This document shows positions 44,278-52,119 of a stretch of DNA of 64,000 nucleotides, piece after piece; position 1 is the first letter of the stretch; each line of letters opens with the position of its first letter. Both the position numbers and the translations under genes were made by a program. Origin of the DNA: Bryobacterales bacterium. Lineage in GTDB: Bacteria > Acidobacteriota > Terriglobia > Bryobacterales > Bryobacteraceae. The notes below the pieces were generated by a model that saw nothing but the letters and a program-made list of their open reading frames with translations, searched no databases and was not told the origin of the DNA. The stretch lies in assembly GCA_020847975.1 (NCBI GenBank), contig JADLBD010000137.1:1-64000 (forward strand). Direction: 5' to 3'.

Positions 44278-46812
44278 GTGCTCCTAAAGGCTAGGGTCAT
44301 GGTCCTGTTGACGTGTGGCAGTTGCGCCGCATTCGGGCAGGCGCAATATACCTTGACTGACCTAGGTGCCTTCACACCGGTTGCCATCAACAACCACGGG
44401 CAGATAGCCGGGAACATAACCGCTGCGAACGGCTACCAACATGCTGCCAAGTGGGAGAACGGAGTCGTTACCGACCTGGGCACGGTTGGAGGAGAGATCA
44501 GCACTGCCTACGGGATGAATACGCGAGGCGATATTGTTGGTGTCAGCGGTGCTGGGACAACCTTCCCAAGTTCGTTCGCATTTCTCTACACCGGTTCCAT
44601 GGAGGCCCTTTATAATCCCCCCACCATAGGGGGTAGCAATTTGGCCACCGCCAGGGATATCAATGACACTGAGAAGATCGTAGGGCAGACCGGCGGTGGG
44701 TCATGGGTCTATGAGACTGGCTCATTCACTGACATTACCTATAACAGGTACGCGGGCACCGATGTGATCCTTATTGGAGCCACATCAATAAACAGCAATG
44801 GCGACATTGTTGGGCGAACTCTTCAGCCCGATCCATATCTGTTTCGACCGCCCCAGGCTATCCCTTTCTTGAAGTACGTCGATGGCTGGCAGCATTATGT
44901 CAATGGAATCAATGATTCCGATCAAGCTGTTGGTTGGGCCATCTCCGGAAGTTCTACCGAGGCAAGATCGGTAGCTTTGTTTTGGCCAGGGTTGGGGCAG
45001 CCTCCTCAAGTTATCGGTGTCGAGAGGTTCTGTCCGCCGTACGGTCTCAACAACTTGGGTCAGGTCGTTGGAGTAGCGCCATGCGATAGCACTGGCAATG
45101 TCTGGTCTTTCAAGAATGGGCAGGTTACCAATATAAGCGCTTCGATGATTGGAGCCGAGGGTTGGTTGTTCTTTGAGGCTGTAAGTGTCAATGATCTGGG
45201 CCAGATCGTCGGGAGAGGGTCGATTAATGGACAAACCCATGGGTTCCTGATCTCACCGGCTCCGATTCAGGTGGTGGTGAACACCTCTCCGTCAGGTCTC
45301 GAAATTGTGGTGGACGGAGTACATTCGGTTGCTCCGCAAACATTCTCTTGGCAGGCCGGGGCATTACATTCAATTAGTGGCACTTCCCCACAAACGTCCT
45401 CAGACAGAAGATATGTCTTCAACTCTTGGAGTGACGGTGGGGCTGCATCCCACACCATAACGACACCGACAAGCCCCACGACCTACGCAGCCAGCTTCAA
45501 TATCCAATACTTGCTGACGACCGCGGCGGCGCCTTCGGGCGGGGGTTCCGTGACCGTATCGCCCCAAACTGGCGACGGTTTCTACCCATCGGGTTCCACC
45601 GTCCAGTTGACCGCGATCCCCGCAAGCGGCTATCAATTCGTGGGGTGGAGCGGAGACCTTTCGGGCAGCGTGAACCCTGCCAGTGTTGTAATGAGCGCAC
45701 CTCGAAGCATCTCGGCACAGTTCACCTCCGTGCCGGCTTGCAGCTACCAACTGAGCGGCAACTCCACAAGTGTCGCCTCATCCGGGGACATTCGGAAGGT
45801 GAGCGTCTCGACTGGCAGCGGTTGTTCATGGCAGGCAACTTCAAATGCTCCGTGGGTGACCATTCTCTCGAGTGCATCTGGGTCCGGGAATGGCGTGGTG
45901 CGGTTTCGCGTGGATTCGAACACCAACGGAACACCCCGCACGGCGATCCTGACAATTGGCGGGGTGTCCTACACCATTACCCAGGCTCCCGGTGGATGCC
46001 AATTCAATGTGTCCGGGACGGATTTGGTTCTGCCCGTCTCGGCCGGCACATACCAAATTGCGATAACGGCGTCGAACGCCAATTGCCAGTGGACGGCCAC
46101 TGCAACGCCAGCATGGATCACTCTGACCAGCGCGGCGTCTGGCACCGGCAACGGCACCCTGGGCTACTCCGTGCCAGCAAATCCCGATAGCAGCCCTCGG
46201 GTCGGCTACATTACCGTGGGTGGGCAGTGGTGGCAGATAGTTCAGAAGGGGCAAACGCCCCAGTGGTTCAGCGATGTTCCACCGAGCTATCTGTTTTTCG
46301 ATTCGATCACCCTCTTGAAGTTGAACGGGATCAGCCCTGGTTGCGGAGGCTCCCAGTATTGCCCCGAGGCACCAATGACTCGTTCGGAGATGGCGGCGTT
46401 TCTGATCCGAGCCTTGCTGGGGGAGAACTTCCCGTATTCGAATCAGCCCTTCTTCGCTGATGTTGGAACGGGACATCCTTATTTCCGCTACATCCAAAAA
46501 CTGCGCGAGTTGGGCGTAACCAACGGGTGCACTGTCACCTCCTACTGCCCCGATGACACCGTAACGCGGGGGCAGATGGCCGCTTTTGTGGTGCGGGCGA
46601 GACTCGGTGTGACCTATGCCGAGTCGTTCCCCTTCTTTGCGGTGCCCCTGTTTGATGACGTGCCCCCTGGGAACGTGTTCTTTTCCTACGTGCAGAAGTT
46701 GAAGGAACTGGGGATCACGAACGGCTGCACGGCAACAACGTATTGCGTGAATGATCCTACCACGCGGGGGCAAATGGCTGTGTTTGTCGATCGTGCCATA
46801 CTCGCGCCTTGA
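44278..46812 (+). CDS. HAF-repeat / InlB-like / BACON / SLH surface protein (island cargo)
   Basis: The start is uncertain: GTG 44278 gives a basic-hydrophobic signal (LLKARVMVLLTCGSCAAFGQ), while ATG 44299 and TTG 44251 are alternatives. HAF-type repeats come first (YTLTDLGAFTPVAINNHGQI, YGLNNLGQVVGVAPC, VNDLGQIVGRGSINGQ). An InlB-like beta repeat (GYQFVGWSGDLSG), two BACON-like domains (CSWQATSNAPWVTILSSASG; CQWTATATPAWITLTSAASG) and three SLH domains with paired cysteines (LNGISPGCGGSQYCPEAPMT) complete it. The C-terminal 260 residues parallel those of the SBBP protein outside the island. Third-position GC is lower than in neighbouring genes, consistent with transfer. Confidence 0.88.
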   Translation: MLLKARVMVLLTCGSCAAFGQAQYTLTDLGAFTPVAINNHGQIAGNITAANGYQHAAKWENGVVTDLGTVGGEISTAYGMNTRGDIVGVSGAGTTFPSSFAFLYTGSMEALYNPPTIGGSNLATARDINDTEKIVGQTGGGSWVYETGSFTDITYNRYAGTDVILIGATSINSNGDIVGRTLQPDPYLFRPPQAIPFLKYVDGWQHYVNGINDSDQAVGWAISGSSTEARSVALFWPGLGQPPQVIGVERFCPPYGLNNLGQVVGVAPCDSTGNVWSFKNGQVTNISASMIGAEGWLFFEAVSVNDLGQIVGRGSINGQTHGFLISPAPIQVVVNTSPSGLEIVVDGVHSVAPQTFSWQAGALHSISGTSPQTSSDRRYVFNSWSDGGAASHTITTPTSPTTYAASFNIQYLLTTAAAPSGGGSVTVSPQTGDGFYPSGSTVQLTAIPASGYQFVGWSGDLSGSVNPASVVMSAPRSISAQFTSVPACSYQLSGNSTSVASSGDIRKVSVSTGSGCSWQATSNAPWVTILSSASGSGNGVVRFRVDSNTNGTPRTAILTIGGVSYTITQAPGGCQFNVSGTDLVLPVSAGTYQIAITASNANCQWTATATPAWITLTSAASGTGNGTLGYSVPANPDSSPRVGYITVGGQWWQIVQKGQTPQWFSDVPPSYLFFDSITLLKLNGISPGCGGSQYCPEAPMTRSEMAAFLIRALLGENFPYSNQPFFADVGTGHPYFRYIQKLRELGVTNGCTVTSYCPDDTVTRGQMAAFVVRARLGVTYAESFPFFAVPLFDDVPPGNVFFSYVQKLKELGITNGCTATTYCVNDPTTRGQMAVFVDRAILAP

Positions 46813-47061
46813 CCTAATCGTGTTTGCAGCCTTCCAGTGCAGGGGGACAGGAATTGCGCCTGCCGGTACGGACAGACGTGTTTATGCGCACGCTATCGGC
46901 GGACCGGCTTGGTTATGGAGTTATGACGCCGATTTGGACGATAGAAGACCCTAATTCCGCTGCTCAAGGAGGAGTTAAGGAGGAGTTGGCAAGAATTCCC
47001 AGGCTCAGCCGAAAGCGCTAAGATGGAAAGTCTCTGAGAGCGACATTTAGGAGAGGGAAAG

Positions 47062-48081
47062 ATGAGATCCTCCTTGGCTTGGCCAGTGCTGCTATGGGCT
47101 CATATGGGGATTGCTATGGGACAAGACGGGCAAGGACTGGAAAGGGTCAAAGCTATCATTCAGAGGAATGGACTAGAATCCGACCTTGACCGGATAATTT
47201 CGGTTTGGCTCGTCACGGATGATAGCGGCCAATGTTCCAGGGCGATGGTAGAAGCGGGCGTATCAGGAGGAGGCATTCGAGATATCTGCGAGGTACCTCG
47301 GCCTAACGATTCCGCACCCTATCCCCCGACGCATACGTTTCAGCAGCCCAGCAATCCGCCCGCTACAGTTGGGGCATGGACACTCAGCAGACTACCCTCG
47401 CGGGTCCCGCCGGCTTCTGCCCAGAACTTTAGCCAGAAGGCCCTGCGATGGAGACCCGGCACCCCGAATTCGTGGTCAGAATACGTTGATGGCAGGTACT
47501 TTAGGACGATCAGTCTGGATGGCCTGACTCTTTCGACCGCGTTATTTGAAGCGTCTGGAGCGAATGTAGTTATGGTGATGGTGGACAATCAGACCGGCGG
47601 TCCGGTTAATGTTTTGCCGGAGCGCTTCTACATTGCGATCCCAGGAAGGAAGCCGAAGATTCTCGCCCCTCGTGATCCGGTGAAGATGATAGCGTCCATC
47701 GAGTGGAAGGCCAGATTCTACAGCGCTCTCGATGAGGCCCTATCTGCTATGCAGAGAACGGCCACAACAACGCAATCTACTTACAGCGGTACTTACTTCG
47801 GGACAGGAGGGTTTGGCTCCGTTTCCGGTACGGCTACTCATGTAACGACGGCGCCGGACTATCAGGAACGGCGGCTCGCCGCCTTGCGCACACTTCAAAG
47901 GCGTGAGGCTGCCAGGGAGCAGGCTGATTGGATTCAGAGTGTGGCTTTGAAGGCGAACACACTCTATCCGGGCGAGACAGTATGCGGTTGGCTTTGGTTT
48001 GATCGGGACTCCGCCCTTCGGAAGCAGGAGAGCGCATATGTGCTCACCTTTATCCTGGATAGATATTTCCTGGAATTCTAA
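47062..48081 (+). CDS. Secreted protein of unknown function (island cargo)
   Basis: A strong AGGAGAGGG site precedes the ATG. The 339-residue protein has a short signal region (RSSLAWPVLLWAHMGIAMGQ). A helical segment (LERVKAIIQRNGLESDLDRI) and a proline-rich linker follow. The beta-rich C-terminal half contains VVMVMVDNQTGGPVNVLPER, a Ser/Thr/Gly-rich loop and LYPGETVCGWLWFDRDSALR. The latter resembles domains that describe surface-lipoprotein-like beta sandwiches, but I cannot name a family. Codon use is less GC-biased than in the chromosome around it. It is the second gene inside the tRNA-bounded island. Confidence 0.75.
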   Translation: MRSSLAWPVLLWAHMGIAMGQDGQGLERVKAIIQRNGLESDLDRIISVWLVTDDSGQCSRAMVEAGVSGGGIRDICEVPRPNDSAPYPPTHTFQQPSNPPATVGAWTLSRLPSRVPPASAQNFSQKALRWRPGTPNSWSEYVDGRYFRTISLDGLTLSTALFEASGANVVMVMVDNQTGGPVNVLPERFYIAIPGRKPKILAPRDPVKMIASIEWKARFYSALDEALSAMQRTATTTQSTYSGTYFGTGGFGSVSGTATHVTTAPDYQERRLAALRTLQRREAAREQADWIQSVALKANTLYPGETVCGWLWFDRDSALRKQESAYVLTFILDRYFLEF

Positions 48082-48135
48082 ACGGTCTGCGCGGCAGGCG
48101 TAGATGCACTTGCCGCTCAGTAACGCTTCGCTTAT

Positions 48136-48160
48136 CCACGGCGAAGCCGTGGTCTTTGTC
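48136..48160 (+). terminator. Likely rho-independent terminator after the unknown island gene
   Basis: CCACGGC (48136-48142), loop GAA, GCCGTGG (48146-48152), then TCTTTGTC. The stem is a perfect seven pairs and the following tract is T-rich, 55 bases after the stop of the 48081 gene. A weaker GCGGCA/TGCCGC stem lies just upstream (48091-48116). Confidence 0.55.
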
Positions 48161-48468
48161 TGATGAGTCTCTCAAAGCGGCTGGCGAGCGTTATGGCGCG
48201 CCGAGTTTGACGATGAGGTACTCGGCCCCTTGGCCTACGAACTTGCCATCGTTCGTGTTGAGAATGCCAAAAACTGCAACGTACCTTCATGATCAATCAG
48301 GCTCCCGAATCGATTGCCGGAAATATCAAACCACTGCTGCCTGTCGGCAGAGCCGCAGCCCCCTCCGTTTAGGTTAAGCGCAGGTGCTGTTCGCGAATGC
48401 GAGAAAAAGTCACAAACCGCGTCACAACGGCCTACCAGATTGGTGGGCCTTTCTTGTATCTGATTGAG
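48160..48468. other. Right inner margin of the island, no convincing gene
   Basis: About 300 bases between the terminator and the tRNA core. Short frames on both strands lack domains and good start sites. The stretch includes the right arm-type repeats. A minus-strand frame ending ...EYLIVKLGAP near 48205 reads like a protein C-terminus but is broken by a frame change and has no start; it may be debris. Confidence 0.5.
48409..48427 (+). repeat. Candidate right arm-type recombinase site
   Basis: GTCACAAACCGCGTCACAA matches the left-end GTCACAATCCACGTCACAA at 17 of 19 bases, with the same 12-bp period and orientation. It lies 42 bases inside the intact tRNA-derived core. Conservation at both island ends supports a recombinase-recognised structure rather than chance. 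Confidence 0.5.
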
Positions 48469-48473
48469 GGCAT

Positions 48474-48550
48474 TGGTGGGCGGTCACGGGCTCGAACCGC
48501 GGACCTCCTGCTTGTAAGGCAGGCGCTCTAACCAACTGAGCTAACCGCCC
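48474..48550 (-). tRNA. tRNA-Val (anticodon TAC)
   Basis: On the minus strand the sequence folds as a full cloverleaf. The acceptor stem is GGGCGGT/ACCGCCC with discriminator A and an encoded CCA. The D-arm is GCTC...GAGC, the anticodon stem CCTGC/GCAGG around CTTACAA (anticodon TAC, valine GTA codons), and the T-arm contains TTCGAGC. The 3' half, from the anticodon loop onward, is the core of the 51-bp repeat shared with 43799-43849, so this gene is the integration site of the island to its left. The tRNA itself stays intact. Confidence 0.96.
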
Positions 48551-48682
48551 CCGGGAACCTCCCATTATCGCACGCACACAACCCCCTGGGTTGAGGGAAT
48601 TTAATCAGCGCCACCTGCTGCCGAGCCCCAAATCCGATGTAGAATACCTTTTTCCGATCAAACCTGGGAGGTACCAAACCGA

Positions 48683-49090
48683 ATGAAGAAGATGGTTGCG
48701 GCCGGCTTGCTCGGCGCCCTGATGGGGGCTTCGCTGTTGCTCGCGCTCGACGAGCACGGGCTCACGGCGAAGATGAAAGCAGCCGGCGATCACATGGGAG
48801 GTCTTCGCAAGGCCATGCAGGCCAACTCCATGGCGGACGTGGCCACGCACGCCAAGGCGATGGCCGAAGCCTACGAGGGGTTAGAAGGCTTCTTCGCCGC
48901 GCGGCAGATGGCGGACGGGGCCAAATGGAGCAGCGAGGGATTAACGGCATCCAGGGAACTCGCGACGGCAGCTCAGGGAGGCAACTCCGAAGCTGTCCAC
49001 ACCGCGATGGGCAAGCTCGGCGCCACCTGCAAGCAATGCCACGCCGCCCACCGCGAGAAACTCGCCGACGGCACCTACAAGATTAAGTAA
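48683..49090 (+). CDS. Cytochrome c'-like c-type cytochrome
   Basis: A GGGAGG site precedes the ATG. The 135-residue protein has a signal peptide (MKKMVAAGLLGALMGASLLL) and a four-helix layout. A single haem-binding motif, CKQCH, sits at residues 116-120 near the C-terminus, exactly where cytochromes c' carry it. Such periplasmic proteins bind NO or shuttle electrons. It stands alone; a terminator-like hairpin follows. Confidence 0.87.
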   Translation: MKKMVAAGLLGALMGASLLLALDEHGLTAKMKAAGDHMGGLRKAMQANSMADVATHAKAMAEAYEGLEGFFAARQMADGAKWSSEGLTASRELATAAQGGNSEAVHTAMGKLGATCKQCHAAHREKLADGTYKIK

Positions 49091-49114
49091 GATCACGCAA
49101 CGGTCGAGAACCTC

Positions 49115-49151
49115 GGGCGCGGGCCGGATGCTCTGGTGACGCGCCCGTTTT
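49115..49151 (+). terminator. Putative terminator after the cytochrome gene
   Basis: GGGCGCG (49115-49121) pairs perfectly with CGCGCCC (49140-49146) and is followed by GTTTT. The loop of 18 bases is long, so strength is uncertain. It sits between the cytochrome gene and the convergent metallopeptidase gene. Confidence 0.45.
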
Positions 49152-49176
49152 GTCGAGGCCGCACGCTCCGGGCCTC

Positions 49177-49899
49177 TCACCTCCGCCGCAGGTTCAGGTT
49201 CTCTATGCTCGTGGCATCGCATGATTCCGCCCCGTTGCGAAAGCCGGAGAGAAAGCTGTCCCGGCGGATGCGCCAGTTCGGATAGGCGTTCTTGTGGCGG
49301 TTGAAGTAGCGCTCGGCGAAGGTCTGCGGTTCGCCGGCGGCAATGATGGTCTGCTCGGCTTCCTGTAGATTCACCGTGTCCAGCAATCCGGCTTCATACG
49401 CCGAACGGGTGACGGCGCCGGCAAAGCAATCGGCCATCTTTTCCTGCCCATACCCCGTCAGCCGCTGGTAAGGCCGCGAGGCATCGGCGCCCCCGGAAAT
49501 CTGCGCATAGATGGCGTGGCCGAATTCGTGCGCCAGCACCACAATCGGCGTCGCATCGGCATCGGTCCCCGTCGTGTCCGCAATGCGGCGGCGTAAAGAT
49601 TCGAGGAAGTTTGTATCGTAGTAGATGGAATGGTCCTTCCGGCAATAGTAGGCATTTCCGGAAGGGAGCTTGCCGCAGGCGCTCGAGGCAGCCCGGGTGA
49701 TCGGAATGACGCGCGGCGGTTGGGGAGGTGGGACGAGATTGCGGAAATACTGCGTCCAGGCGGCGGCCAGAATCGGCCCGGCGTCCTCCAGCTTGCGGGA
49801 TGCCCGCGGATCGAGATCCGCGCCCGCCAGCGTCGCGGCGAGGCACAAACTCAGGCACAGCACGCGCAGCACCCTTCCTAGACGTGATGAGCGCCCCAT
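49177..49899 (-). CDS. YpfJ-like putative neutral zinc metallopeptidase, secreted
   Basis: 240 residues with a signal peptide (VLRVLCLSLCLAATLAGA). The zinc motif HEFGH is at 124-128, with EKMADCFAGA about 36 residues later supplying the third ligand region. CGKLPSGNAYYCRKDHSIYY, with a likely disulfide, precedes it. This is the pattern of the neutral zinc metallopeptidase family including YpfJ; substrates are unknown. It is transcribed divergently from coaE, 21 bases apart. Confidence 0.87.
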   Translation of the reverse strand: MGRSSRLGRVLRVLCLSLCLAATLAGADLDPRASRKLEDAGPILAAAWTQYFRNLVPPPQPPRVIPITRAASSACGKLPSGNAYYCRKDHSIYYDTNFLESLRRRIADTTGTDADATPIVVLAHEFGHAIYAQISGGADASRPYQRLTGYGQEKMADCFAGAVTRSAYEAGLLDTVNLQEAEQTIIAAGEPQTFAERYFNRHKNAYPNWRIRRDSFLSGFRNGAESCDATSIENLNLRRR

Positions 49900-49920
49900 C
49901 CGTTACGAAAGGGGCCGCGA

Positions 49921-50526
49921 TTGTTGAAAGTAGCGCTCACCGGAGGGTTGGCTTCGGGCAAGAGCTTCGTGGGCAAGACCCTCGAACGCCTCGGATGTTT
50001 CCTCATTCAGGCCGACCTGATCGGCCACGAGGCGCTCGAGGTGGGCGGAGAAGCCTACGAGGCGGTGATTCGTGAGTTCGGCAGCGGTATCCTGGATGCT
50101 AGAGGAGCCATTCAAAGACGGCAGCTTGCGGCTGAGGTGTTTCGCGATCCCGGGCGACTGGCTGTGTTGAACAGCCTTGTGCATCCCCCGGTCCGCCGCC
50201 GGATCGAGCAGATGCTGGCCGCGTTCGCCGCGCGGGATCCCAAAGGAATCGCGGTGGTGGAAGCGGCCATCCATATCGAAACGGGCGGCTACCGGGAGTA
50301 TGACCGGCTGATTCTGGCCTGGTGCCGGCCGGAGCAGCAGATCGAGCGGGCGATGGCGCGCGACCACGCGTCACGGGAGGAAGTGGCGGCGAGGCTCGAG
50401 CGGCAGATGCCGCTCGAGGAAAAAAGAAAATATGCCCATTTCGTGATTGATACCTCGGGAACGAAGGAAGATACGGTGCACCAGACGGAACGTGTGTATG
50501 AGCAGCTACGGAGTATAGCGCAATGA
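49921..50526 (+). CDS. coaE: Dephospho-CoA kinase
   Basis: The TTG at 49921 lies six bases after AGGGG and gives 201 residues. The last step of CoA synthesis is indicated by the Walker A loop LTGGLASGKSFVGKTLERLG, the substrate-binding DLIGHEAL, the LNSLVHPPVRRR helix and the adenine-binding CRPEQQIERAMARD segment. All main motifs are present. It overlaps the downstream protease gene by ATGA, so the two are translationally coupled. Confidence 0.95.
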   Translation: MLKVALTGGLASGKSFVGKTLERLGCFLIQADLIGHEALEVGGEAYEAVIREFGSGILDARGAIQRRQLAAEVFRDPGRLAVLNSLVHPPVRRRIEQMLAAFAARDPKGIAVVEAAIHIETGGYREYDRLILAWCRPEQQIERAMARDHASREEVAARLERQMPLEEKRKYAHFVIDTSGTKEDTVHQTERVYEQLRSIAQ

Positions 50527-51677
50527 GATTTCGTACCTTGATGCTGGCCCTGCTGGTTGCCGGCGCGTTCATTTGGGTGACGACGACGCGGAAATGGGAC
50601 CCGCCGAAATGGTTCCGTTCCGCCACCTCGAATTCGGGGCCGCTCTGGAGCGGACCCTCCGTGGCCCAGGGCGCGGGGCTCAGCCCGGATGAACTGAACA
50701 ACATCGAAATCTACAAGAGCGCCCACCTGGCGACGGTGAACATTTCGAGCACCGTGTACCGCCGCGGCTGGTTCGGCCAGATTATCCCGGAACCGGGAAC
50801 GGGCTCAGGGTTCATCATCGATGCCACGGGCCGTAGTCTCACCAACTATCACGTCGTCAGCGGCCCCGCCCCCGAAGTCATCGTCACCTTGGCGGACAAG
50901 ACCAAGTACAAGGCAAAGATTCTGGTCCGCGACCCCAGCAATGATCTGGCGCTGATTCAGATTGAGCCCAAAAAGAAACTGGCGTTTCTTCGCCTCGGCG
51001 AGTCGGACGCGCTGCAAGTGGGGCAGAAGGTTCTGGCGATTGGGAACCCGTTCGGCCTCGAAGGCACCCTCACCACCGGCATCATCAGCTCTCTCGGGCG
51101 GGAACTGCGCGATGAGAACGACCGCCGGCTGGAGGGGATGATACAAACCGACGCCGCCATCAACCCCGGCAACTCCGGCGGACCGCTGCTTGATTCGCAG
51201 GGCAATGTCATCGGCATCAACACCGCCATCTACGGACCCGGCGGAAACATCGGCATCGGCTTCGCCATGCCCATCAACCGCGCCAAGTCCATGCTCGTGG
51301 ATTTCCAGGCGGGCCGGAAATTCGGCCGGCCGTGGCTGGGCGTGACGGTGCTCCCCGTCTTCGGCGATCTCGCCGAGCTTCTCGAACTGCCCGCTGAAGG
51401 CGGACTGCTCGTGCAGGATGTCGGCCAGGGCAGCGCCGCTGACCAGGCCGGTTTGCGCGGAGCCCGCCGCTACGTGATTGTCGGCAACACCGAAGTCGGC
51501 ATCGGCGGCGATCTCATCATGGAACTGGAAGGCCAGCGCGTGGAACGCCCCGATGCGCTCTCCCGCGTGTTGAACAACAAGCGGCCCGGCGATACCCTCG
51601 ATATGACCATCTATCGCGGCGGCAGGAAAATCAAGGTGAAGGTCACCCTGGGTGAACGCCCCGACGAGCGGCTGTAG
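50523..51677 (+). CDS. S1C (DegP/HtrA-like) serine protease with one PDZ domain
   Basis: The 384-residue protein has an N-terminal membrane anchor or signal (RTLMLALLVAGAFIWVTTTR). The chymotrypsin-like domain has the triad H110 (LTNYHVVSG), D141 (PSNDLALIQ) and S218 (NPGNSGGPLL). A single PDZ domain follows (GRPWLGVTVLPVF, QGSAADQAGLRGARRYVIVG). Such enzymes control periplasmic protein quality, and the anchor makes it DegS-like in layout. It is coupled to coaE and precedes the ACT gene. Confidence 0.94.
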   Translation: MRFRTLMLALLVAGAFIWVTTTRKWDPPKWFRSATSNSGPLWSGPSVAQGAGLSPDELNNIEIYKSAHLATVNISSTVYRRGWFGQIIPEPGTGSGFIIDATGRSLTNYHVVSGPAPEVIVTLADKTKYKAKILVRDPSNDLALIQIEPKKKLAFLRLGESDALQVGQKVLAIGNPFGLEGTLTTGIISSLGRELRDENDRRLEGMIQTDAAINPGNSGGPLLDSQGNVIGINTAIYGPGGNIGIGFAMPINRAKSMLVDFQAGRKFGRPWLGVTVLPVFGDLAELLELPAEGGLLVQDVGQGSAADQAGLRGARRYVIVGNTEVGIGGDLIMELEGQRVERPDALSRVLNNKRPGDTLDMTIYRGGRKIKVKVTLGERPDERL

Positions 51678-51700
51678 GATGGAGTTGGAGGAGATACCTC

Positions 51701-52114
51701 ATGTCTTTTGTGCGGCGCGTGCGCTACTACTACGTGCGCCTGGAAGATAAGCCAGGCAAAGGCTACGAACTCCTGGCGCGGCTTGCTTCGGAGGATGTCA
51801 ACCTGCTCGCCTTCAGCGCGGTTCCCTATGGTTCCATGGTGGAACTCACCATCTTCCCGGAGAATGAAGCAGCCTTTGCCGCGGCCCTGGAGAAACTCGG
51901 CCTGCAGATGTCCGCTCCGCAGCACGCCTTCCTGATCCAGGGCGACGACCACCTCGGCGCCCTGGCTGAAGTTCATAAGGCCCTGTTCGACGCGGGTGTC
52001 AATATCTATGCCTCGAGCGGGGTGACCGACGGCCTGGGGCATTTCGGATACGTTATCTACGTTAAAGAAGGCGACCACCTCGCCGCCTCCCGCGCGCTGG
52101 GAATCGTATCCTGA
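51701..52114 (+). CDS. Two-ACT-domain protein
   Basis: A 137-residue protein that reads as two ACT-like domains: YYYVRLEDKPGKGYELLARL with VNLLAFSAVPYGSMVELTIF, then IQGDDHLGALAEVHKALFDA with VNIYASSGVTDGLGHFGYVI. The 'DKPG' and 'DHLGAL' turns are the usual ligand-binding loops. There is no catalytic domain, so it is probably a small-molecule-responsive regulator. It is separated from the S1C protease by 23 bases with a GGAGGAG-like site, so it is probably in the same operon. Confidence 0.8.
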   Translation: MSFVRRVRYYYVRLEDKPGKGYELLARLASEDVNLLAFSAVPYGSMVELTIFPENEAAFAAALEKLGLQMSAPQHAFLIQGDDHLGALAEVHKALFDAGVNIYASSGVTDGLGHFGYVIYVKEGDHLAASRALGIVS

Positions 52115-52119
52115 TTCAA

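Noticed and set aside
46824..47021. 65-codon frame between the two island genes.
   Set aside because: No domain, no start signal, and no sign of conservation visible from sequence.
48156..48377. Small frame of 73 codons next to the tRNA.
   Set aside because: It overlaps the terminator region, has no ribosome site and no recognisable sequence.
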